From positions 434,001 through 498,000 of the forward strand of contig CAWFFZ010000008.1 in assembly GCA_963815295.1 (NCBI GenBank): a stretch of DNA of 64,000 nt. Direction: 5' to 3'. The position numbers and the translations under genes are program-made. Origin of the DNA: JACDHG01 sp963815295 (GTDB lineage Bacteria; Actinomycetota; Actinomycetes; Propionibacteriales; Nocardioidaceae). This document shows positions 54,414-63,806 of this stretch, in pieces (position 1 is the stretch's first letter; every line of letters starts with the position of its first letter). Under the pieces are notes generated by a model. The model ran no database searches and was not told the origin of the DNA. It saw only the letters and a list, made by a program, of their open reading frames with translations.

Positions 54414-56080
54414 AGTGGCGTGGCCTCCTCCGTGCGTGAGATCAGGAACCAGTAGAAGCCGTGGCCTGACAAGGTCAACAAGTAAGGCAGTTCCCCGATC
54501 CGGGGGAATTTCACGTGTCCCAGCATCTCGATCGGCTCGGCGGCCTCCCACCGGCGCAGGTCCAGCTCGACCGGTTGGGGGAACCGCGACAAGTTGTTGA
54601 CGCACAAGACGGTGTCATCGCCGAAGTCGCGGCTGAACGAGAACACGCTGGGGTTGCTGCCGCCGAGATCGCTGAACGACCCGAGTCCGAATGCCGGGTG
54701 CTGCCGGCGCGCGTGGATCATCCGCCGGGTCCAGTGCAACAACGACGACGTGTTCTCAAGCTCTGCTTCGACGTTGACCGCCTGGTAGCCGAAAACCGGA
54801 TCCTGCACGGTCGGCAGGTGCAGCCGACCCGGCGTCGCAGTCGAGAACCCGGCGTTGCGGTCAGGCGTCCACTGCATCGGTGTGCGTACGCCGTCGCGGT
54901 CTCCGAGCCAGATGTTGTCGCCCATGCCGATCTCGTCACCGTAGTAAAGGACCGGCGAGCCGGGCAGGGACAGCAACAGGGCGGTGAAGAGCTCGATCTG
55001 GTTGATGTCGTTGTCGAGCAGCGGGGCGAGCCGACGGCGGATGCCGATATTTGCCTTCATCCGCGGGTCCTTGGCGTACTCCGACCACATGTAATCGCGG
55101 TCTTCGTCTGTCACCATCTCAAGCGTCAGCTCGTCGTGGTTGCGCAGGAAGATGCCCCACTGACAGCGGTCGGGAATCGCGGGTGTCTGCTCGAGAATCT
55201 CGGAGATGGGGTAGCGCGACTCTCGGCGCACCGCCATGAAGATGCGAGGCATCACCGGGAAGTGGAAGCACATGTGGCACTCGTCGCCACCTTGGTCGAA
55301 GTCTCCGAAGTAGTCGACGACGTCCGACGGCCACTGGTTGGCCTCTGCCAGGAGCACCCGGTCGGGGTACTCGTCGTCGACAGTCTTGCGGACCTTGCGG
55401 AGAAAGTCGTGTGTCTCAGGGAGGTTCTCGCCGTTTGTGCCGGGACGCTCGTACAAGTACGGCACGGCATCGAGGCGGAAACCGTCGATCCCCATGTCGA
55501 GCCAGAAGCGCAGTGAGTCGAGGATCGCGTCGTGGACCCGTGGGTTGTCGAAGTTCAGATCGGGCTGGTGACTGTAGAAGCGGTGCCAGAAGTACTGCTG
55601 GCGAACGGTGTCCCAGGTCCAGTTCGACGGCTCCGTGTCGACGAAGATCACGCGGGCGTCTTCGTAGAGGTCGTCGGTGTCGGACCAGACGTAGAAGTCC
55701 CCGTAGGGACCGTCCGGGTCACTTCTCGACTGCTGAAACCATGCGTGCTGGTCGCTCGTGTGATTCATGACGAAGTCGACGATGACCTTGATGCCGCGGG
55801 CATGCGCATCGTCGAGCAGCGCCTGAAACTCGTCGAGCTTGCCGACCTCGGGGAGCACACCCTCGAAGTCGGAGACGTCGTAACCGCCATCGCGCAGCGG
55901 TGACGTGTAGAAGGGCGGGATCCAGAGACAGTCGACGCCGAGCCATTCCAGATAGTCCAACTTCTCCCGAAGGCCGTTGAAGTCGCCGACTCCATCGCCG
56001 TTGGAGTCCTTGAACGATCGCACGAGCACTTCGTAGAAGACGGCACGCTTGAACCACATCGGGTCGTCGGTGTGAGCCAC
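54410..56080 (-). CDS. treS: Trehalose synthase (maltose glucosyltransferase)
   Basis: GH13 enzyme that interconverts trehalose and maltose, feeding Mak. The 556 residues begin DPMWFKRAVFYEVLVRSFKD. Catalytic signatures are DGFRLDAVPYLYERPG (nucleophile Asp), VLLAEANQWPSDVVDYFG (Glu), and FLRNHDELTLEMV with His-Asp. It is the single-function form without a fused kinase, which here is the separate Mak. The mak start overlaps its stop, and glgE ends 6 nt upstream. Confidence 0.96.
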   Translation of the reverse strand: MAHTDDPMWFKRAVFYEVLVRSFKDSNGDGVGDFNGLREKLDYLEWLGVDCLWIPPFYTSPLRDGGYDVSDFEGVLPEVGKLDEFQALLDDAHARGIKVIVDFVMNHTSDQHAWFQQSRSDPDGPYGDFYVWSDTDDLYEDARVIFVDTEPSNWTWDTVRQQYFWHRFYSHQPDLNFDNPRVHDAILDSLRFWLDMGIDGFRLDAVPYLYERPGTNGENLPETHDFLRKVRKTVDDEYPDRVLLAEANQWPSDVVDYFGDFDQGGDECHMCFHFPVMPRIFMAVRRESRYPISEILEQTPAIPDRCQWGIFLRNHDELTLEMVTDEDRDYMWSEYAKDPRMKANIGIRRRLAPLLDNDINQIELFTALLLSLPGSPVLYYGDEIGMGDNIWLGDRDGVRTPMQWTPDRNAGFSTATPGRLHLPTVQDPVFGYQAVNVEAELENTSSLLHWTRRMIHARRQHPAFGLGSFSDLGGSNPSVFSFSRDFGDDTVLCVNNLSRFPQPVELDLRRWEAAEPIEMLGHVKFPRIGELPYLLTLSGHGFYWFLISRTEEATPL

Positions 56081-56086
56081 GTCGGG

Positions 56087-58072
56087 CTATGCCTTTCTGA
56101 TGGACAAGATGTGGGCCGCCTCGACCGCTGGATCGAGACGGACGTAGTTTGCCTCACCCCAGCGCCAGCTCTGCCCGGTGATCTCATCGTCGACGACGAA
56201 CGTGTCGTGCCAGTCGAACCCGAGGGCTGGCATCGCCAGATGCACCGTGGTCTCCCGCGCCGCATGTGGGTCGACGTTGATGACGACGATCACCACGTCA
56301 TCGCCGTCGTCGGTCTGCGTGCGCTTGCTGAAACAGACAATGGAGTCGTCGTCGGTGCTGTGCACGGTCACGTTGCGGAGCCTTTGCAGCGCGGGATGGC
56401 GGCGCCGGATGTCGTTCAGCAAGGTGAGGTACGGCGCCAGGGTGCGATTCTCGTTGGCAGCGGCGTCCCAGTCGCGCGGGCGGTACTGGTACTTCTCCGA
56501 GTCGAGGTACTCCTCCGAGCCAGGCTTGACGGCGACGTGCTCATAGAGGTCGAAGCCGGCGTAGACGCCCCACGTCGGCGCAGCAGTTGCCGCCAGCGAC
56601 GCTCGCACCCGGAACGCGGCCGGACCGCCGTACTGCAGGTAGTCCGACAGGATGTCCGGCGTGTTGACAAACAGGTTGGGGCGCATCACGTCGCTGGTCG
56701 CGTGGGACAGCTCGTCTACGTAAGACTCGATCTCCCACTTCAGGTTGCGCCAGGTGAAGTACGTGTAGGACTGGTGGAAGCCCACCATCGCCAGGCATCG
56801 CATCATGGCGGGCCGGGTGAACGCTTCGGACAGGAAGATCACATCGGGGTCTGTCTCGCGGATCTCCGCGAGCATCCACTCCCAGAACATCACCGGTTTG
56901 GTGTGCGGGTTGTCGACCCGGAAGATCCGGACTCCGTGGTCCATCCAGAGCCGAACGATGCGAAGGACCTCCCGGGACAAGCCCTCGTAGTCGTTGTCGA
57001 AGTTCAGCGGATAGATGTCCTGGTACTTCTTGGGCGGGTTCTCGGCGTAGGCGATGGAGCCGTCGGCCCTGGTCGTGAACCACTCGGGATGCGTGGTTAC
57101 CCATGGGTGGTCGGGAGCACATTGCAGGGCAAGGTCCAAGGCGACCTCGAGCCCGAGCCGGGCGGCCTCGGCGACGAACGCGTCGAAGTCCTTCATCGTG
57201 CCGAGGTCCGGATGGATGGCGTCGTGGCCGCCATCCTTAGAGCCGATCGCCCAGGTGGACCCGGGGTCGCCCGCGCGCGGGGTCATCGTGTTGTTCGGGC
57301 CCTTGCGGTTGACCTCCCCGATGGGGTGGACCGGTGGCAGGTAGACGACGTCGAAGCCCATGTCGGCCACGCCCGGAAGGCGCTTGGCGGCGGTCGTGAA
57401 GTTGCCCGATTTCCACGTCTTGGTCGACTCGTCGTACGTCGCACCCTCTGACCGCGGGAAGAACTCGTACCACGAGCCGACAAGAGCGCGTTCGCGGTCG
57501 ACGTACAGCGGAAATGGTCCCTCGGCGCTGAGGAGCTCACGCAAGGGGTACTCGTCAAGCACCGCATCGATGTCGGGGCTCGTCAGCGCCGCCAACCGCA
57601 CCGGCGCCGGGCGGGTCGCGTCGCGGGCAGCCTTGCCTGCCGAGACAAGGGTGTCGCGCGCCGTCCTGGTCTGCCTGCCCTCGGGGATTGCCTTGGCGGC
57701 ACGCTCCACCACGATGGCGCCTTCGAGGAGCATGAGCTCGGTGTCGATGTCAGCGGCGATCTTGATCTCCGCTGCGTGTCGCCAGGTGGCATACGGATGT
57801 GACCATCCCTCCACCCGGAAGGTCCAGGCGCCTGCGACGTCGGGTGTCACGGTTGCGACGTAGCGGTCGGGCGCGTTGGTGCCCTCCATGACGACGAACG
57901 GACGGTCCTTGCCCGTCGGGTCGGTCAGTACGACGTCGGCGCCCAGGGCGTCATGACCCTCGCGGAACACCGTCGCCGCCACCGTCAGCGACTCGCCGAC
58001 GACGGCCTTCACTGGGTAGCGGCCCCGCTCGACGACGGGGCTGACATCTGTGATCGGAATGCGCTCTACCAT
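56087..58072 (-). CDS. glgE: Alpha-1,4-glucan:maltose-1-phosphate maltosyltransferase
   Basis: GH13_3 enzyme that extends alpha-1,4-glucan by transferring maltosyl units from maltose-1-phosphate. The start is ATG 58072, giving VERIPITDVSPVVERGRYPVKA; the upstream open frame is discarded. The N-terminal Ig-like domain is followed by the barrel: YLPPVHPIGEVNRKGPNN, then GVRIFRVDNPHTKPVMFWEW with the nucleophile Asp, and DVIFLSEAFTRP with the acid Glu. At 661 residues it is typical. A TAGGTT -10-like hexamer (complement of 58081-58086) is only 9 nt before the start, so it may be leaderless. Confidence 0.96.
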   Translation of the reverse strand: MVERIPITDVSPVVERGRYPVKAVVGESLTVAATVFREGHDALGADVVLTDPTGKDRPFVVMEGTNAPDRYVATVTPDVAGAWTFRVEGWSHPYATWRHAAEIKIAADIDTELMLLEGAIVVERAAKAIPEGRQTRTARDTLVSAGKAARDATRPAPVRLAALTSPDIDAVLDEYPLRELLSAEGPFPLYVDRERALVGSWYEFFPRSEGATYDESTKTWKSGNFTTAAKRLPGVADMGFDVVYLPPVHPIGEVNRKGPNNTMTPRAGDPGSTWAIGSKDGGHDAIHPDLGTMKDFDAFVAEAARLGLEVALDLALQCAPDHPWVTTHPEWFTTRADGSIAYAENPPKKYQDIYPLNFDNDYEGLSREVLRIVRLWMDHGVRIFRVDNPHTKPVMFWEWMLAEIRETDPDVIFLSEAFTRPAMMRCLAMVGFHQSYTYFTWRNLKWEIESYVDELSHATSDVMRPNLFVNTPDILSDYLQYGGPAAFRVRASLAATAAPTWGVYAGFDLYEHVAVKPGSEEYLDSEKYQYRPRDWDAAANENRTLAPYLTLLNDIRRRHPALQRLRNVTVHSTDDDSIVCFSKRTQTDDGDDVVIVVINVDPHAARETTVHLAMPALGFDWHDTFVVDDEITGQSWRWGEANYVRLDPAVEAAHILSIRKA

Positions 58073-58163
58073 CGCTGTCGAACCTATCGAGGTTGACGCT
58101 GCAACGCACATTGCCCCTGGTTAACCCCGTCCGCACCGTCTGCAGGTCATGGACGGACGAGAA

Positions 58164-58206
58164 CCCCTGGTTCCCGCGGGGGAGTCAGTACCGCGGGAAC
58201 CAGGGG
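58164..58206 (-). terminator. Hairpin terminator after the ABC transporter operon
   Basis: A perfect 16-bp inverted repeat (58164-58179 and 58191-58206) with an 11-nt loop begins about 20 nt after the permease stop, on the transcript running leftward. No T-run follows. It separates the ABC operon from glgE, which is transcribed in the same direction and starts at 58072. Confidence 0.85.
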
Positions 58207-58227
58207 TGGCTGGGGCGATAGCGACGC

Positions 58228-59157
58228 CTACGCGTCTCCCGTAAGGCCTCGCCGCTCTCTGATCCGTTTTGTGATGGTGCCGAAGATCGCGTCCATGACC
58301 ATGCCGATGACCAAGATCACGATCATCAGCGAAAGGAGCCACGGAGCACCGTTGGGGATGCTGCGGGAGAAGTTCAGCGCACCACCGAGCGAGTTGGCTC
58401 CGCCGAACGGCACGAGCAGCTCTCCTGCCAGCAGACTCCGCCACGAGAATGCCCAACCCTGTTTGAGCCCTGCCAGGTACGCCGGCATGGCGGCGGGCAG
58501 CATGATGTGTCGGTAGCGGTTGATTCCGGTCGCCCCGAGCATCTTGCCCGCCCGCAGCAGCGGGGGCGGAACCTCGTCGACACCGGTGATAACGCCGGCC
58601 GCGATCGAGGGAGCAGCGCCCAGCACGACGACGAACATGATGGCGGACTGGTTGAGCCCGAACAGCAGCATTGCCAGCGGGAACCATGCGATGGACGGCA
58701 TCGTCTGCATGCCGGCCACGAGCGAGCCGATAGCAAGGCGCATGAACCGCCACTGGACGACGGCGAGACCGATGACAGTCCCGATCCCCAGGGCCAGTCC
58801 ATAGCCGACCAGCGCGCGGCTCATGGTGCGTCCGATCTGCTCCCATAGCCCGGTCTCCGTCACCGAGTTGCCGATGATCTCCTGCCACAGTCGGTCGAAG
58901 ACAGTGGCAGGACTCGGAAACACGACGGCGGGCTTCCACTCGGCGAGGAACGCGAGCTGCCAGACGAGCAGCACGAGGCCAACCGCGACGAGCTTCGGCC
59001 AGAGAGCAGCCCATACCCGCATCAACACCATGCCCAGCGAGCGTCGCTGCTCAGGCTGCGCTCCCGTCCGGTCGAACGCCTCGGCGATCTCCGCCTTGTG
59101 CGCCGTGTCTTCGGCAGGGGCCTGTCGGGAGCTCTTGGGAGTGACCTCAACGGACAT
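58228..59157 (-). CDS. ABC transporter permease (NitT/TauT/SsuC family)
   Basis: 309-residue inner-membrane permease with six predicted helices after a hydrophilic, charged N-terminus of about 45 residues. The EAA-like loop is LLRAGKMLGATGINRYRHIMLPAAMPAYLAGLKQG (about residues 205-240, read in two parts here), the ATPase contact site. Family members import nitrate, sulfonates, taurine or related compounds. It overlaps the ATPase gene by 11 nt and ends the operon before a terminator. Confidence 0.9.
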   Translation of the reverse strand: MSVEVTPKSSRQAPAEDTAHKAEIAEAFDRTGAQPEQRRSLGMVLMRVWAALWPKLVAVGLVLLVWQLAFLAEWKPAVVFPSPATVFDRLWQEIIGNSVTETGLWEQIGRTMSRALVGYGLALGIGTVIGLAVVQWRFMRLAIGSLVAGMQTMPSIAWFPLAMLLFGLNQSAIMFVVVLGAAPSIAAGVITGVDEVPPPLLRAGKMLGATGINRYRHIMLPAAMPAYLAGLKQGWAFSWRSLLAGELLVPFGGANSLGGALNFSRSIPNGAPWLLSLMIVILVIGMVMDAIFGTITKRIRERRGLTGDA

Positions 59158-59938
59158 GCTGAGCCACCTCCGACTTCAGTTCGTGGGTGAGCTCACCCGA
59201 CAAGATGGCGACGGCTGGGTCGTCGAAGTGGCGCGGTCGCTCGAATTCAATCTGGAACTCCGTCTTCACGCGCCCGGGAGCGCTTGAGAACAACACCGTC
59301 CGATCAGCGAGCCTGACGGCTTCGCGCACGTTGTGGGTGACGAAGACGATGGTCAGCCCAAGCTCGAGATAGATCCGCTCGATCTCGTCATGCATCGAGT
59401 CGCGGGTCATCGCGTCCAGGGCGGCAAACGGCTCGTCCATCAAGACGATCTCCGCTTCCTGGGCCAGCACGCGCGCGAGTGCTGTGCGTTGGCGCATTCC
59501 GCCCGACAACTCATGCGGTCGCTTGTCCTGGCGCCCCCCGAGATGGACGAGCTCCAACAGCTCCTGCACCCTGGCGGGCCGCTCGGACTTCGGGATCCCG
59601 CGCATCTTCAAGGCGAGGGACACATTCTGTCCGGCGGTCAGCCACGGGAAGAGGGTCGCTTCCTGGAACATGAACGCGACCTTGCGTCCACCGGTGTCGA
59701 TCGTGCCGGCCGTGGGCTTGTCGAGGCCCGCGATCAAATTGAGCATCGTGCTCTTACCGCAACCCGACGCCCCGACGATGCAGAGAAACTCCCGCTCTGC
59801 AACGTCAAGGTCGACCGAGTCGAGGGCGTGGGTCGCCGTGGCGCCCTTACCGAAAACCTTGCTGACTCCCTGGATCCGGATGGCGGTGCCGGAAGCGTGA
59901 GCTTCCGGCACCGCACCGGCATGGGTGGTAGTTGTCAC
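59147..59938 (-). CDS. ABC transporter ATP-binding protein (SsuB/TauB type)
   Basis: 263-residue ATPase. Walker A is VGASGCGKSTMLNLIAGL, the Q-loop is MFQEATLFPWLTA, the signature is ELSGGMRQRTALARVL, Walker B is EIVLMDEPFAALDAM, and the switch His is in VFVTHNVREAV. The FPW after the Q-loop is typical of SsuB, TauB and NrtD. GTG 59938 overlaps the stop of the binding-protein gene by 4 nt. Confidence 0.95.
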   Translation of the reverse strand: MTTTTHAGAVPEAHASGTAIRIQGVSKVFGKGATATHALDSVDLDVAEREFLCIVGASGCGKSTMLNLIAGLDKPTAGTIDTGGRKVAFMFQEATLFPWLTAGQNVSLALKMRGIPKSERPARVQELLELVHLGGRQDKRPHELSGGMRQRTALARVLAQEAEIVLMDEPFAALDAMTRDSMHDEIERIYLELGLTIVFVTHNVREAVRLADRTVLFSSAPGRVKTEFQIEFERPRHFDDPAVAILSGELTHELKSEVAQHVR

Positions 59939-61002
59939 TGCGACGGACCTGACACTTCGGGCTGGCCCGCGTCGGCAAGGAGGGCGTTGAGCGCGTCGAG
60001 GCTGTAGATACCAGCGAGGTCGTCGACGGGCTCGAGCTGGCCGTTCGACACCGCGTGGTCGGCGCTCTGCAGCAGCGAGTCAGCGATCGGGTCGTTGGTG
60101 AACGTCAGGCTGTCCCAGGCCTTGTCGAGCGCCTCAGCAGGTACCTGAGACCCGGTCTGGCTGGAGATGTAGCCGCCTACGACGGTCTTCGCCTCATCGG
60201 AGTTGGCGTTGATGTAGTCGTTGGCCTCGATCTGGGCCTGGAGCAGGTCCTCGACGAGCTCCGGGTTTTCCTCCATGAAGTCGTTGCGCACGAGCAGGTG
60301 GGTCGTCACGAACTGCCCGTCCGGCCACAGGCTGGCTTCGTCGACCAGGCGAGTGGCGCCGTCGCTCTCCAGGATGGAGGCGTAGGGCTCAGGAACCCAG
60401 GCGCCGTCGATGTCGCCGGTCTGGAAGGCCTGGATGGTGACGCTGTTGTCCTGGTTGATGACGGTGACCTCACCCTTGCCCTCGGCGTCGACCTCGAAGC
60501 CCTGCTCACCGAGCCAGAACTTGAGGGCCACATCTTGGGTGTTGGCAGGGCCAGGGGTCGCCAGCGTCTTACCGGCGAGGTCTTCGATGCCCGCGATCGA
60601 GTCAGCCACCATGAGGGAGGCGCCGCCCGACGTCGCACCGCTGATGAGCGAGACGCTCGGGTCTGACGCATAGGCGGTGATGGCGGGGCTGGGGCCGATG
60701 TAGGAAGCGTCGAGTCCACCGCCCTGCAGCTGGGTGATGACGTCGCTGCCGCTGTTGAAGTCGAACACCTTGACGGTGGCGTCGTCGCCGGCCAGCTGGT
60801 CCTTGAAGTAGCCCTTCTCGATGCCGACGATGGCACTGGCATGGGTCAGGTTGGGGAAGTAGCCGAGCTTGACCTCGGTCCCTCCCTCGTCGCCACTACC
60901 GCTGTCGTCGCCGCTGCACGCAGCAAGCGAGGTCGCGATGACCCCCGCCGCGACCAGGGCTCCGAGGCGACGCAGGCGCCGATCGGTCTTGTGAGCGTTC
61001 AA
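59935..61002 (-). CDS. ABC transporter substrate-binding lipoprotein (SsuA/NrtA-like)
   Basis: 355 residues from a TTG at 61002 after AGGAG; a longer frame runs to 61044 but lacks a ribosome site. The lipobox is SLAACSGDD. The NMT1/THI5-like binding domain starts VKLGYFPNLTHASAIVGIEKGYF and carries PEPYASILESDGATRLV and TTHLLVRNDFMEENPELV. It delivers a small anionic or sulfonated ligand to the permease; the actual ligand is unknown. The 193-nt gap to glgP is divergent and should hold both promoters; none is clear. Confidence 0.93.
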   Translation of the reverse strand: MNAHKTDRRLRRLGALVAAGVIATSLAACSGDDSGSGDEGGTEVKLGYFPNLTHASAIVGIEKGYFKDQLAGDDATVKVFDFNSGSDVITQLQGGGLDASYIGPSPAITAYASDPSVSLISGATSGGASLMVADSIAGIEDLAGKTLATPGPANTQDVALKFWLGEQGFEVDAEGKGEVTVINQDNSVTIQAFQTGDIDGAWVPEPYASILESDGATRLVDEASLWPDGQFVTTHLLVRNDFMEENPELVEDLLQAQIEANDYINANSDEAKTVVGGYISSQTGSQVPAEALDKAWDSLTFTNDPIADSLLQSADHAVSNGQLEPVDDLAGIYSLDALNALLADAGQPEVSGPSQ

Positions 61003-61195
61003 GATGACTCCTAGATCAGTATGGTTGAGTGAACTACTAGACAAAGACTACATGAGCTCGCTACCGATCATGCACATTTCTCAAGGCTCACGGTGAGTCC
61101 TGTGCCACATCACTCTGGGTCACCGGACGAGCGCGAGAGACGCCGGTGTTGGCGTCTGTGGTGTATGTCGGCGTCGCCACGGATAGCGTGTGCGG

Positions 61196-63797
61196 GTGCG
61201 CGCCATCCGACGGTTCACCGTCCGCCCAGTCCTGCCCGAGGCCCTGCGTCCGCTGGAGCAGCTCGCGACCAATCTGAGATGGTCGTGGCACCCAGAGACG
61301 CAGGACTTGTTCGAGGCGATGGACCCCACCGCCTGGGCCGTCAAACGCGACCCGGTGCGCCTGCTCGGGGCCGTCTCTCCCGCCCGCTGGCAAGCCCTTG
61401 CCGAGGATCAGAAGTTCACCAGGCAGCTTGAGCTGGCGACGGCGGATCTCGAGAACTACCTGACCGGTGATCGCTGGTATCAGACGCTCGGCCCCGAAGC
61501 GCCGCGTCAGATCGGCTACTTCTCACCGGAGTTCGGGATCACCGCAGTGCTGCCGCAGTACTCCGGCGGTCTCGGCATTTTGGCCGGCGACCACCTGAAG
61601 TCCGCCAGCGACCTCGGGGTGCCCATCCTCGGCGTCGGTTTGCTCTACCGCCACGGATACTTCCGGCAGATGCTGTCTCGCGAGGGCTGGCAGCAAGAGC
61701 GCTATCCGATCGTCGACCCCGACGAGCTCCCCCTCACGTTGTTGCGTGAGCTTGACGGCGCGCCCGCCCGGGTGTCGGTCGCCGTACCGGGAGACCACGA
61801 GCTGCTTGCCCATATCTGGGTGGCCCAGGTCGGCCGTGTCCCGCTGCTGTTGCTGGACTCCGACATCGAGGAGAACCCCAGTCCGCTGCGTGACGTCACC
61901 GACCAGTTGTACGGCGGTGGATCCGACCACCGACTCCTCCAGGAGGTGCTGCTCGGCGTCGGCGGTGTCCGGGCCATTCGCACCTACTGCCGGATCAGCG
62001 GCGCGCCGGCGCCCGAGGTCTTCCACACGAACGAGGGTCATGCCGGGTTCCTCGGCATCGAGCGCATCCGCGAGTTCATCGAGGCCGACGGGTTGGACTT
62101 CGACGCCGCAGTTGAGCTTGCGCGGGCCGGCACAGTCTTCACGACGCACACACCGGTGCCGGCTGGCATCGACCGGTTCGCGCGTGAGCTGATCGAGATG
62201 CAGTTCGGCGGCCCCAACGCGAGCGAGGGAGTCGACATTGCCAAGGTGTTGGCACTCGGCGCCGAGACGTTCGAGGACGGTGACCCCGACATCTTCAACA
62301 TGGCCGTGATGGGGTTCCGGCTGGCCGGGCGAGCCAACGGAGTCAGTCAGCTGCACGGGCAGGTGTCTCGCGGCATGTTCAGTGGACTGTGGCCGGGCTT
62401 CGACGAGTCGGATATTCCGATCGCCTCGATCACGAACGGCGTCCATGCGCCCACGTGGGTTGCGCGCGAGGTGCTGGAGGTCGCCGAGCAGGCAGCCATC
62501 GCGGCGGGTGTCGAGGACGCGCAGGACTGGGCGGCGGTCGACACGGTCCCGGGCGCGACCATCTGGGACACGAAGCGAGTGCTCCGCGAGCGGCTCGTCA
62601 AGGACGTGCGAAGCCGGGTCCGGGCCTCATGGCTGCAGCGTGGAGCGACGCCGGTCCGAGCTGGGCTGGGTCGACAACGTGCTCGACCCCGACGTGCTCA
62701 CGATCGGTTTTGCGCGACGCGTGCCGACGTACAAGCGGCTGACGCTGATGCTGCGTAACCCCGAACGGCTGAAGAAGTTGTTGCTCCACCCGCAACGGCC
62801 GATCCAGCTCGTCATAGCCGGAAAGGCCCATCCCGCCGACGACACCGGCAAACGGCTGATCCAGGAGATCGTCCGCTTCTCCGACGACCCGGAGGTCCGA
62901 CACCGGATCGTCTTCCTGCCCAACTACGACATTGCGATGGCGCAACCGCTGTATCCCGGCTGCGACGTCTGGCTGAACAACCCGCTCCGTCCCTACGAGG
63001 CGTGCGGCACGTCGGGCATGAAGGCAGCGCTCAACGGCGGTCTGAACCTGTCGATCCTCGACGGCTGGTGGGACGAGTGGTACGACGGCGACAACGGCTG
63101 GGCTATCCCGTCCGCCGACGGGGTCGAGGACGCCGAGCGTCGAGACGACCTCGAGGCGACGGCTCTCTACGACCTCATCGAGGCAGAGGTCACGCCCCGT
63201 TTCTACGACCTCGACGAGGATGACCTCCCCCTGCGCTGGATCGAGATGGTCCGCCACACGCTCAAGTCGCTCGGGCCCAAGGTGCTGGCCTCCCGCATGG
63301 TCCGCGACTATGTCACCGAGCTCTACACACCGGCAGCCGAGAGCGCGCGAAGGGTGGAGGCTGGGGAGGGGTCCGCGAGCCGCCTTGCTGCGTGGAAGCG
63401 TCAGGTGCGTGCTGGCTGGCCGCAGGTCCGGATCGACCACGTCGAGTCCAGCGGAGTCAGCGACGCACCCGCCCTAGGTACGACGTTGACGGTCCGCGTC
63501 TACGCCTCCCTCGGAGACTTGACGCCCGACGACGTCGACGTCCAGGTCGTGCACGGCCGGGTCGCAGGCGATGACGAACTGCGCGAACCCCGCACCGCGA
63601 GCCTCGCGCATGCCGAGACGTACGAAGCCGGACGCCACCGGTTCGAGGCCGAAGTGAAACTCGACCACACCGGACCATTCGGCTACACAGTCCGGATCTT
63701 GCCGCGACACGAGCTGCTCGTGACCCCCGCCGAGGTGGGACTGATCGTGTGGCCGGTCGACGTCAACGAGCCTGACGACGAGTTGGAGGCCAACTGA
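61196..63797 (+). CDS. glgP: Alpha-glucan (glycogen/maltodextrin) phosphorylase, one frame break
   Basis: PLP enzyme that releases glucose-1-phosphate from alpha-1,4-glucan. GTG 61196 gives the family start VRAIRRFTVRPVLPEALRPL. The N-terminal DUF3417-like helical part, FSPEFGITAVLPQYSGGLGILAGDHLK, and HTNEGHAGFLGIERI are in the first frame. From about 62654 the frame changes by one base (extra G in CCGG): ELGWVDNVLDPDVLTIGFARR continues, with the PLP-lysine motif YEACGTSGMKAALNGG. About 866 residues without the extra base. Probable assembly error, not a true break. Convergent with the partial glgX-like gene. Confidence 0.93.
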
Positions 63798-63806
63798 CTT
63801 GATCAG

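Noticed and set aside
58072..58123. Longer glgE start further upstream
   Set aside because: The upstream codons (CVAASTSIGST) are not conserved in GlgE; ATG 58072 gives the normal VERIPITDVSP start.
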